23,713 bases of DNA from a virus, in IMG/VR virus record IMGVR_UViG_3300042485_002849, positions 1 to 23,713 of that record, one strand, 5' to 3'. The notes below the pieces were generated by a model. That model made no database searches. It saw only the letters and a program-made list of their open reading frames with translations, and was not told where the DNA came from. Numbering within the stretch: position 1 is the first letter of the stretch; each line of letters begins with the position of its first letter. The translations under genes were made by a program, and so were the position numbers. This document shows positions 7,959 to 14,456 of this stretch, piece by piece.

Positions 7959-8321
7959 ATGGCAAATTTAACATTAAGACAAACAAAAGGTTCTCCTCTT
8001 ACTATTGATGAAATGGATGGTAATTTTGAGTATTTTACAGGCTCATATACAAATACCGGAACTATTACAGCACAAAGATTTAGTGGATCTTTTACAGGAT
8101 CTTTACAGGGTACTGCACAAACAGCATCTTACGTTCAAAATGTTATAAGTTCAAGCTTTGCTACAACAGCATCTTATTTTAATGGTGGGATATTTTTAAA
8201 CCCAACCACCCAATCTTTAGCTTTAACTATCTCTTCAGGATATAATGCATCATTAACAGGACCAATATATAATTCAAGTTCCATTATTATTGAAATGGGT
8301 GCTAGATTAGTAATACTATAA
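7959..8321 (+). CDS. Short fibre-module protein (stub sharing the N-terminus of the 776-aa fibre)
   Basis: The first 57 or so of 120 residues are almost identical to the N-terminus of the large fibre gene at 8917: MANLTLRQTKGSPLTIDEMD, then NFEYFTGSYTNTG and SGSFTGSLQGTAQTASYV. After one SSFATTASY repeat it turns into a short unrelated end (LTISSGYNASLTGPIYNSSS) and stops. DNA identity is very high, about 7 mismatches over 189 bp counted by eye, so this is a recent duplication. It may be a minor fibre or collar component using the same attachment site, or a truncated former fibre. The frame is intact. Confidence 0.72.
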   Translation: MANLTLRQTKGSPLTIDEMDGNFEYFTGSYTNTGTITAQRFSGSFTGSLQGTAQTASYVQNVISSSFATTASYFNGGIFLNPTTQSLALTISSGYNASLTGPIYNSSSIIIEMGARLVIL

Positions 8322-8361
8322 TAAAACTTTATAAACTAATTTAACCTTTTAAAATTAAAAT

Positions 8362-8389
8362 AAAATAGATAAATAAAGCTATTTTTTTT
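8362..8389 (+). terminator. Possible weak terminator, A/T stem with T8 tract
   Basis: AAAATAG (8362-8368) can pair with CTATTTT (8379-8385), followed by further T residues to 8389. The stem has only one G-C pair and a 10-nt loop, so it would be weak. Its place, directly before a copy of the candidate promoter motif, matches the arrangement at 5821 and 11270. Confidence 0.4.
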
Positions 8390-8390
8390 C

Positions 8391-8400
8391 ATATTTATAA
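8391..8400 (+). promoter_or_regulatory. ATATTTATAA motif, candidate late promoter (copy 2)
   Basis: Exact copy ending 9 nt before the ATG at 8410 and starting 1 nt after the T tract of the possible terminator. Confidence 0.6.
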
Positions 8401-8409
8401 ACAAAATAA

Positions 8410-8898
8410 ATGGCTAATTTATATGTAACTATTACTGAGGAAATTACCCTTCCAAATACTACTACTGAAAAAACCCAAACATTTAAAATAATTAATGGGA
8501 TCAATCAAATAGTACGGCGAGTAGATACAATAACTACTGCTTTTAGTGGATCAGGTATTGAAATTATTCGTTTTTGCAATAGTGAAGCAGAACAAACAGG
8601 TGGAGCATTTGTAAAACAAGATGTACAATATATTAGAATTACTAATTTATCAACCCAATATGATACTTTAATTTATTTAGTTGCAAACGATAATACAGAA
8701 AGTACTTTATTTAATTTGTCCCCTGGAAAAACTCTAATGTTAGGAGACACAGATATAAACACCCCAGCGCAAAATGACCCAGTAGTAGATGGGTATGTAG
8801 ATGAAATTTATTATAGTAGTTTTATTTACTTAAGTTCTATTAAAGCAAAAGCAATCACAGGAAATACTCAATTAGAATATTTTGTAGCATCAAATTAA
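8410..8898 (+). CDS. Small virion-type protein of unknown function
   Basis: This 162-aa, mostly beta protein starts MANLYVTITEEITLPNTTTE and contains RRVDTITTAFSGSGIEIIRF, YIRITNLSTQYDTLIYLV and LFNLSPGKTLMLGDTDI (each under 20 residues). The order 'VTITEE ... YIRITNL ... LxPGKxxxLG' recalls small hypothetical proteins near structural genes in marine phages, whose function I do not know. A capsid-decoration, collar or fibre-associated role is possible. It separates the stub and long copies of the shared fibre module, has its own candidate promoter, and ends in the motif of the next gene. No enzyme motif is visible. Confidence 0.7.
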   Translation: MANLYVTITEEITLPNTTTEKTQTFKIINGINQIVRRVDTITTAFSGSGIEIIRFCNSEAEQTGGAFVKQDVQYIRITNLSTQYDTLIYLVANDNTESTLFNLSPGKTLMLGDTDINTPAQNDPVVDGYVDEIYYSSFIYLSSIKAKAITGNTQLEYFVASN

Positions 8899-8907
8899 TA
8901 TTTATAA
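8898..8907 (+). promoter_or_regulatory. ATATTTATAA motif, candidate late promoter (copy 3)
   Basis: Exact copy that overlaps the last base of the preceding stop codon and ends 9 nt before the ATG at 8917. It belongs to the duplicated block shared with 7940-8128. Confidence 0.6.
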
Positions 8908-9086
8908 TAAAATAAAATGGCAGATTTAACATTAAGACAAACAAAAGGTTCTCCTCTTACTATTGATGAAATGGATGGTAATTTTGAATACTTTACAGGC
9001 TCATATACAAATACCGGAATCATTACAGCACAAGGATTTAGTGGATCTTTTACAGGATCTTTACAGGGTACTGCACAAACAGCATC
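8898..9086 (+). repeat. 189-bp duplication shared with 7940-8128
   Basis: The two blocks align without gaps at an offset of 958 bp, with 7 mismatches counted by eye. Each covers the regulatory motif, the A-rich leader and the first 56 or so codons of a fibre-module gene. Similarity ends abruptly inside the TASYV repeat, where the coding regions diverge. The direct repeat could support recombination that deletes or swaps the intervening 8410 gene and one fibre end. Confidence 0.85.
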
Positions 9087-11247
9087 ATATGTAACCTTAG
9101 CACAAACTGCTTCGTTTATAACAGGTTCAGTATTTACAAACACAAACCCCGCACTAAGTGCTTCCTTTGCTGTATCTGCATCAAGAGCTATAAGCTCAAG
9201 CTTTGCAACAACATCTTCATTTGTTCAAACAGCACAAACTGCTAGTTACGTTTTAAATACTATAAGTTCGAGCTTTGCTTCGACTGCATCCTTTGTTCAA
9301 AATGCTCAAACAGCATCTTATGTACAAAATACTATAAGCTCAAGCTTTGCTCAAACAGCATCTTATGTACAAAATACTATAAGCTCAAGCTTTGCTCAAA
9401 CAGCATCTTATGTACAAAATACTATAAGCTCAAGCTTTGCTCAAACTGCATCTTATGTACAAAATGCTCAAACAGCATCTTACGTTCAAAATGCTCAAAC
9501 TGCTTCATATGTTCAAAATGCAGTAAGTTCAAGCTTTGCTTCAACTGCTTCATTTGTAAGAACAGCACAAACTGCTTCATACGTTTTAAATGCTGTAAGT
9601 GCTTCATATGCAACAGTTGCACAAACCGTTTTAAATGCCTCATTATTCGCACTAGTTGGATCCCCTAACACTTTTATTAGTAATCAAACAATTCAAGGTT
9701 ATTTAACTCTACAAGGTTCTTTAAATCAAGGTACTGGTGTAACAAATGGAAACGCTTCACACGCACAAGGAAATACTACAACAGCAGGATACTACGGTTA
9801 CTACTCCGGTACAACAGGTGTAACCGCAGGAGTATTTGAATTAGAAGCAGCATATGGTGATTTAACTTCTATCTTTACTTCAAGTTCATTTGCATTATTT
9901 GATGATCCATCGGGACTTATTAATGGAACACCTAGCGTAATTAAATCTCAAGTTTCATCATCGATTTATATTACTGGAGGGATTTATGATTATACCGAAG
10001 TAACCCTTTTTGATACTACAATTGATTCAATAAGCACCGGATTAGTTGTAGGTATTTTTGGTACTCCCCAACCAGCAGGAGCTAATTATTCTATAGGAAA
10101 CTATTCACACGCAGAAGGTGAATCTACAACAACAATTGGACTTGCTTCACACGCAGAAGGTTATGGTACATTAGCACAAGGATATTATTCACACGCTGAA
10201 GGTAATAACACAATAGCACAAGGAAATTACCAACATGTACAAGGTCAATTTAACCAATCATCCTCAGCACAATCTGCATTTATAGTAGGAAACGGCACAT
10301 CAAACTCATCTAGATCAAATCTAATCTTTGCTTCAGGTTCACAAGTACAAATTACAGGATCTTTAACAGTATCTGGATCAGGTACATTTATAAACATAGG
10401 TCCCGCAATATTTAGTGGAAGTATTACATCAACTTCAGGATTTACCGGGTCATTGCAAGGCACAGTAACAACTGCTTCATATGCAACAACATCATCATAT
10501 GCCGCAACTGCTTCATTATTATTAGGTAGTGTTACAAGTGCTTCATATGCTGCAACGGCATCATATGCTACTGTTGCCCAAACTTTATTAGGAAGTGTTA
10601 CAAGTGCTTCTTATGCAGCAACTTCTTCATTATCTAATGAAACAATAGGAGCGGGAGATACCGGCAATACCAATGGGGGTGAAATTCAGTTTAGAGGTAG
10701 TTTTGGTCCTGGATCTCCTAATGGAAAAACCACCTATTCCTCAGCATTTATATGGGATGGTGCTTATAATGGTTTATTAATAGCTGATCCTAATACAACC
10801 TTTACACAAAATGGAGGATATTATTACCTACAAGTTGGAACTGATGTGATATCAGCTGGTAATTATTCAGTATCATTTGGTTCTAGTTCTTATGCACAAG
10901 GTGAAGGTTCATTTACTCATGGTAAAGCAATTACAGCAAATGGAGAATATTCTCATGCTGAAGGTTTAGGTACCATAGCATCTGGATCTTATCAACATGT
11001 TCAAGGTAGATTTAACACTCAAGGAGATTCTACTTCCTTAATGATTGTAGGTAATGGTACAGCTGATGGTTCTCGTAAAGATGCATTCAAAGTAAGAATA
11101 TCCGGTTCAATTGTTTTACCAACTACCCAATCAGCTGCTCCATCTTGGACAGGAACGGATGGAGAAATTATTCCTGCAACTGTAGAAGGTAAATACCTTC
11201 TTTATATGTGGATGTCAGGTGCTTGGAGATCAGGTTCATTTGTATAA
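8917..11247 (+). CDS. Large repeat-built tail fibre / adhesin
   Basis: The 776-aa protein is a fibrous surface protein. Residues 1-57 are the attachment module shared with the 7959 gene. About 58-220 consist of 9- and 15-residue repeats built from TASYVQN and ISSSFA, including three identical 15-residue copies (131-175). Then come YadA-head-like repeats: SHAQG at 281, SHAEG at 397, 411 and 425 (14-residue spacing), then QHVQG near 439. A second TASYA-type repeat zone lies near 505-570. A second head-like set follows (THG near 665, SHAEG 679, QHVQG 693). The end (TDGEIIPATVEGKYLLYMW) resembles fibre tips. Such repeats form trimeric left-handed beta-rolls in adhesins. No endosialidase-type chaperone domain is visible. 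It is probably a trimeric host-recognition fibre. A strong terminator follows. Confidence 0.85.
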   Translation: MADLTLRQTKGSPLTIDEMDGNFEYFTGSYTNTGIITAQGFSGSFTGSLQGTAQTASYVTLAQTASFITGSVFTNTNPALSASFAVSASRAISSSFATTSSFVQTAQTASYVLNTISSSFASTASFVQNAQTASYVQNTISSSFAQTASYVQNTISSSFAQTASYVQNTISSSFAQTASYVQNAQTASYVQNAQTASYVQNAVSSSFASTASFVRTAQTASYVLNAVSASYATVAQTVLNASLFALVGSPNTFISNQTIQGYLTLQGSLNQGTGVTNGNASHAQGNTTTAGYYGYYSGTTGVTAGVFELEAAYGDLTSIFTSSSFALFDDPSGLINGTPSVIKSQVSSSIYITGGIYDYTEVTLFDTTIDSISTGLVVGIFGTPQPAGANYSIGNYSHAEGESTTTIGLASHAEGYGTLAQGYYSHAEGNNTIAQGNYQHVQGQFNQSSSAQSAFIVGNGTSNSSRSNLIFASGSQVQITGSLTVSGSGTFINIGPAIFSGSITSTSGFTGSLQGTVTTASYATTSSYAATASLLLGSVTSASYAATASYATVAQTLLGSVTSASYAATSSLSNETIGAGDTGNTNGGEIQFRGSFGPGSPNGKTTYSSAFIWDGAYNGLLIADPNTTFTQNGGYYYLQVGTDVISAGNYSVSFGSSSYAQGEGSFTHGKAITANGEYSHAEGLGTIASGSYQHVQGRFNTQGDSTSLMIVGNGTADGSRKDAFKVRISGSIVLPTTQSAAPSWTGTDGEIIPATVEGKYLLYMWMSGAWRSGSFV
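9307..9441 (+). repeat. Three perfect 45-bp tandem repeats in the fibre gene
   Basis: Units 9307-9351, 9352-9396 and 9397-9441 are identical at DNA level, each coding QTASYVQNTISSSFA. Degenerate copies flank them, with a 27-bp sub-unit coding AQTASYVQN at 9442-9520. Perfect identity at synonymous sites means recent copying. As 45 is a multiple of 3, gain or loss of a unit keeps the frame and changes only fibre length. Confidence 0.93.
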
Positions 11248-11269
11248 ATCATATAATATAATTTAAAAT

Positions 11270-11296
11270 GAGCCTCTATATGAGGCTCTTTTTTTT
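11270..11296 (+). terminator. Strong intrinsic terminator after the fibre block
   Basis: GAGCCTC (11270-11276) pairs with GAGGCTC (11282-11288) around a 5-nt TATAT loop, followed by eight T residues. It lies 22 nt after the stop codon of the large fibre gene and 1 nt before the next candidate promoter. Confidence 0.92.
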
Positions 11297-11297
11297 C

Positions 11298-11307
11298 ATA
11301 TTTATAA
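11298..11307 (+). promoter_or_regulatory. ATATTTATAA motif, candidate late promoter (copy 4)
   Basis: Exact copy ending 12 nt before the ATG at 11320. It would drive the whole neck operon 11320-14039, whose internal junctions carry no further copy. Confidence 0.62.
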
Positions 11308-11319
11308 TAAACTACTAAT

Positions 11320-12468
11320 ATGAATATTCCTATATGGAGCGGAAGTTCTACATTTACACCAGGAGAAACACCATTTGGTTTTTATGATAACGATCTACAA
11401 TTTCAAGTAGATATTGATAAGTTTGCTGTATTTGCTTCTCGTCGATTAGGATATCCAATAGTTGAAATTGAATTGCAAGATTTAAATTTTTATGCCGCAT
11501 TTGAGGAAGCAATTACTACATACGGAAATGAAATATATGCTTATCAAGTAGCTGAAAATTTATTAACTTTACAAGGAGCTCCAACAAATACAGCACCTGG
11601 TAATAATGAATTAGTTCAAGGAAATTTATCTAATGTTATTTTACTTTCAAACCAATATGGAACGGAAGCGGGAGTTGGAGGGACAGTATCTTGGTATACA
11701 GGATCACTTACATTAACCCCCGGAGTACAAAATTATGATATGAAATCTTGGGCAACGTCCCAAAATATTCAAGGTGGTATTGAAATTAAACGTATTTTTT
11801 ATGAAAATACACCAGCTATTACTAGATATTTTGACCCGTATGCGGGTGCAGGAGCTGGAATGATGAGCATGATGGATAGTATGGGATTTGGAGGATATTC
11901 TCCTGCAATGAACTTTATGTTAATGCCTTTAAGTTACGACTTGCAAAAATTTCAAATGATTGAATTTAATGATCAAATCAGAAAATCTCAATATTCATTT
12001 GAATTAGTAAACAATATGTTAAGAATATTTCCTATTCCAAATGGAGGTGTAGATAAATTACGATTTGAATATATTTTATTATCGGATCGTAATCAACCAT
12101 ATGTTGAACGAAACGGTCAAAACATTATTACCAACGCCTCTAATGTGCCATATACTAATCCAACATATACTACGATAAACTCGATTGGTCGTCAATGGGT
12201 ATTTGAATATGGATTAGCAATAGTTAAAGAAATTTTAGGATATGTAAGAGGTAAATACTCAACTATACCAATCCCTGGATCTGAAGTAACTTTAAACCAA
12301 GGAGATTTAATTTCTGCAGCAACAACAGAAAAACAAGCATTGATTGAACGTTTAAGAGCATATTTAGATACAACATCACGTAAAGTTTTACTTGAGAATA
12401 AATCACTTGAAGCAGAATACCAGAATAAAACTATAGCACAAGTACCAATGACAATTTTTATAGGATAA
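11320..12468 (+). CDS. 13: Neck protein, probably T4 gp13-like
   Basis: This 382-aa protein is the first gene of a tight cluster with gp14-like and gp15-like genes, which is the T4 gene 13 position. The N-terminal region has FASRRLGYPIVEIELQDLNF followed by AFEEAITTYGNEI (about 40-70). The RRLGxPxVxVE pattern followed by an 'AxExAxxxY' helix resembles neck proteins of cyanobacterial T4-like phages. A Gly/Met-rich stretch (AGAGAGMMSMMDSMGFGG, near 170-190) is unusual and probably a flexible loop. The C-terminal third is helical and charged. gp13 and gp14 of T4 complete the head and form the collar between portal and tail. T4 gp13 is 309 aa, so this is somewhat longer. The match is from motifs and position, not alignment. 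Confidence 0.68.
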   Translation: MNIPIWSGSSTFTPGETPFGFYDNDLQFQVDIDKFAVFASRRLGYPIVEIELQDLNFYAAFEEAITTYGNEIYAYQVAENLLTLQGAPTNTAPGNNELVQGNLSNVILLSNQYGTEAGVGGTVSWYTGSLTLTPGVQNYDMKSWATSQNIQGGIEIKRIFYENTPAITRYFDPYAGAGAGMMSMMDSMGFGGYSPAMNFMLMPLSYDLQKFQMIEFNDQIRKSQYSFELVNNMLRIFPIPNGGVDKLRFEYILLSDRNQPYVERNGQNIITNASNVPYTNPTYTTINSIGRQWVFEYGLAIVKEILGYVRGKYSTIPIPGSEVTLNQGDLISAATTEKQALIERLRAYLDTTSRKVLLENKSLEAEYQNKTIAQVPMTIFIG

Positions 12469-12469
12469 T

Positions 12470-12979
12470 ATGGCTCTTTTTGGAACACAACGTGACGTAT
12501 CATTAATAAGACATATCAATCGTGAGTTGTTACATGATATTATTTCCCAACAATGTGTATTTTATCAATTGCAAGCAACAGAAACTAAAGTAAATATATA
12601 TGGTGAAGCCGCAGGTGCAAAATATTATGAAGAACCTGTTATTTTAAATATGTTACTTAATTTAGGAGATATATCATCTCCAACTGGAGATATGGGTGTA
12701 GATTATGATTTACCAATTACATTTACGTTTTTTAGGGATGATCTAATTGATGCTAATATTTTACCTAAAATTGGAGATATAATAATGTGGTATGAAGGAT
12801 ATTGGGAATTAAATAATGTAGCAGATAATCAACTATTTGTAGGTAAAGACCCAGATTATCCATACAATATAAACCCTTTAAACCCTGGATTAGATAATTT
12901 TGGTACTAGTATATCTCTTACATGCACAGCCCACTATGTTCCTTCAGATCGTGTAGGTATAACTAAAGAAAGGATATAA
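12470..12979 (+). CDS. 14: Neck / head-completion protein, T4 gp14-like
   Basis: The 169-aa product fits the core of the T4 gp14 neck protein: a VFYQL segment followed by NIYGEAAGAKYYEEPVILN, DLPITFTFFRDDL, and LPKIGDIIMWYEGYWELNNV, then VGKDPDYPYN. This parallels the T4 order (CYYVP, FGED, DEVTLSIN, EGDLIYFP, FEINWVEPYDPFYQLG). It lacks the C-terminal part of T4 gp14 (256 aa). The ATG starts 1 nt after the stop of the gp13-like gene (TAATATGG), which suggests translational coupling. It sits directly before the gp15-like gene, as in T4. Confidence 0.72.
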   Translation: MALFGTQRDVSLIRHINRELLHDIISQQCVFYQLQATETKVNIYGEAAGAKYYEEPVILNMLLNLGDISSPTGDMGVDYDLPITFTFFRDDLIDANILPKIGDIIMWYEGYWELNNVADNQLFVGKDPDYPYNINPLNPGLDNFGTSISLTCTAHYVPSDRVGITKERI

Positions 12980-12983
12980 AATT

Positions 12984-13889
12984 ATGCCATCAATTAGAAA
13001 ACCACAACCTAAATCTCAAAAAGAAATTTCAAATGGTTTAGTAGACCCTTATGTTTTTCCAGAAACAGACCAATCTTTAGGTAACCCAAATACTCAAACC
13101 GAATTTAATCAATTTTCCTCAAATGATCAAAGTGGAGTTGATTTTAATCGATCTAACCAAATGTCATTTAAAGATGACACAACTAAACCTTTTACTTTAG
13201 GTTTACAAGATATAGATGAATCAATAATGTATTACTTCCAAAATGTTATTAAACCTACAGTTTTACAAAATGGAGTAAGAACACCAGTTCCCATAATTTA
13301 TGGTTCTCCTGAAAGATGGAAATCTACTCAAAAAGATGGATATTATAAAGATAAAAATGGTGCAATTATGTCTCCTTTAATTATGTTTAAACGAGATACA
13401 ATTGAAAAAAATCGTTCTCTTACAAATAAAATAGATGCTAATACTCCTCATTTATATACATTTTTTAAAAAAGTATATAATGGAAAAAATTCATACTCAA
13501 ACTTTAACATTTTAAATAACCAAATCCCAGTAAATCAATTTATAGTAAATGTAGTGCCTGATTATGTAACTTTAACATATAGTTGTACTATTCAAACATA
13601 TTATATGGAGCAATTAAATAAAATAATTGAAGCTATAAATTATGCTTCTGATTCATATTGGGGTGATCCTGAACGGTTTAAATTTAAAGCATCTATTGAT
13701 TCATATGCTACTACTGTAGAAATTACAGATAATTCAAATAGAGTTGTAAAGGGGACATTTACTATTAAACTATTTGGATATGTAGTACCAGATACAATTC
13801 AAAAAGAATTAACGGCAATTAAAAAAATTAATAATAAATCTCAAATTATTATAGGAATAGAAACAACAATTAATCAAAATAATATATAA
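12984..13889 (+). CDS. 15: Tail completion / sheath stabiliser protein, T4 gp15-like
   Basis: This 301-aa protein (T4 gp15 is 272 aa) would cap the finished tail and join it to the neck. Matching landmarks: NGVRTPVPIIYGSPERW (compare T4 FIRVPITYASKEHF), SPLIMFKRDTIEKNRSL, VPDYVTLTYSCTIQTYYMEQ (compare T4 IKMIYELSIFTRYEDD), NKIIEAINYASDSYWG, and a C-terminal VKGTFTIKLFGYVVPD. The first 70 or so residues are Gln/Asn/Ser-rich and probably disordered, with no T4 counterpart that I recall. AAAGGAT lies upstream of the ATG inside the end of the gp14-like gene and may act as a ribosome-binding site. Confidence 0.8.
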   Translation: MPSIRKPQPKSQKEISNGLVDPYVFPETDQSLGNPNTQTEFNQFSSNDQSGVDFNRSNQMSFKDDTTKPFTLGLQDIDESIMYYFQNVIKPTVLQNGVRTPVPIIYGSPERWKSTQKDGYYKDKNGAIMSPLIMFKRDTIEKNRSLTNKIDANTPHLYTFFKKVYNGKNSYSNFNILNNQIPVNQFIVNVVPDYVTLTYSCTIQTYYMEQLNKIIEAINYASDSYWGDPERFKFKASIDSYATTVEITDNSNRVVKGTFTIKLFGYVVPDTIQKELTAIKKINNKSQIIIGIETTINQNNI

Positions 13890-13892
13890 AAA

Positions 13893-14039
13893 ATGGCAGC
13901 AAAATCAAAATCCCAACAAGTAATTTCATTTGTAAGAAAACCTAAAAAGAAAAGACCCGGAGTTCATACTAAAACAAAACATAGTAGAAGTAAAAATAGT
14001 AAAAATTATGTTAAACCATACGTGGCTCAAGGAAAATAA
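13893..14039 (+). CDS. Small, very basic conserved-looking protein (48 aa)
   Basis: ATG at 13893 opens 48 codons to TAA 14037-14039. The product is rich in Lys, Arg and Ser (VRKPKKKRPGVHTKTKHSRS, then KNYVKPYVAQGK) with almost no acidic residues. I associate the pattern 'KKRPGVHxKxKxSxxKxSxxYxKxYxxQG' with small hypothetical proteins in aquatic T4-like phages, usually near structural genes. The charge suggests nucleic acid or scaffold binding, but no function is known to me. It is the last gene of the neck cluster, 3 nt after the gp15-like stop. Confidence 0.72.
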   Translation: MAAKSKSQQVISFVRKPKKKRPGVHTKTKHSRSKNSKNYVKPYVAQGK

Positions 14040-14044
14040 ATTTG

Positions 14045-14056
14045 TATATTTATTAA
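14045..14056 (+). promoter_or_regulatory. Variant TATATTTATTAA motif before the 14082 gene
   Basis: It is one base from the exact decamer and farther from its gene (25 nt). A second A/T element, CCTTATAAAC, lies between it and the ATG. Confidence 0.35.
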
Positions 14057-14081
14057 CATAAACCTTATAAACAAAAAAAAC

Positions 14082-14411
14082 ATGTCAATTATCCAACAAC
14101 AACGAGTTTTAACAGAAGAAAACTTACAACCACAACCAGTTTTAACAGAAGAAAAAACACCCCAACAAACCTTTTTAACAGAAGAAGAACAAAACACATT
14201 AATAGAACTTCAAAATAACACTAGAAGTTTAATAAAAGAATTAGGTGAAATAACACTAGTTAAAATTCAAATTGAAAATAGGTATGAAACTGCAAAAGAT
14301 TCATTAGCAGAAATTACCCTTCAAGAAGAAGAATTTTCTGAAATTTTAACTGAAAAATATGGAAACTTTTCTCTTAACCCAGAAACAGCTGAGGTTATTA
14401 AAAGAGATTAA
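14082..14411 (+). CDS. Small coiled-coil protein with three N-terminal LTEE motifs
   Basis: This 109-aa protein has two parts. Residues 1-40 contain three spaced copies of a short motif (RVLTEEN, PVLTEEK, TFLTEEE) separated by Gln/Pro-rich linkers. Residues 40-95 are a predicted coiled coil (LIKELGEITLVKIQIENRYE) and the end, KYGNFSLNPETAEVIKRD, looks like a small capping element. I associate helix-plus-'YGxxxxNxETxE' proteins with unknown small genes in marine phages. The xLTE motif equals the T4 prohead protease consensus (hydrophobic-x-Glu; T4 capsid protein is cut after FLTE), so this could be a cleaved core peptide. Its place between neck and sheath genes argues neither way. Confidence 0.7.
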   Translation: MSIIQQQRVLTEENLQPQPVLTEEKTPQQTFLTEEEQNTLIELQNNTRSLIKELGEITLVKIQIENRYETAKDSLAEITLQEEEFSEILTEKYGNFSLNPETAEVIKRD

Positions 14412-14428
14412 TATTTTTAATGTTTATT

Positions 14429-14438
14429 ATATTTATAA
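14429..14438 (+). promoter_or_regulatory. ATATTTATAA motif, candidate late promoter (copy 5)
   Basis: Exact copy ending 18 nt before the ATG at 14457. A related ATATTTTTAA lies at 14411-14420, just after the previous stop codon. Confidence 0.58.
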
Positions 14439-14456
14439 TAAAATAATTTATAACAA

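Noticed and set aside
8362-8389. Strong terminator after the 120-aa gene
   Set aside because: Only an A/T stem with a single G-C pair; I list it as weak rather than as a confident terminator.
8898-8907. TATAAATA on the - strand of each motif as an antisense T4-type late promoter
   Set aside because: The copies follow + strand gene starts and terminators, and no - strand genes exist for them to serve. I keep the orientation puzzle in the motif finding.
9307-9520. Regular repeats as a possible CRISPR array
   Set aside because: The units are contiguous 45-bp tandem repeats without spacers, in frame with the fibre protein.
12192-12503. Antisense frame spanning the gp13/gp14 junction
   Set aside because: It has no leader or recognisable segment, and both + strand genes are intact there.
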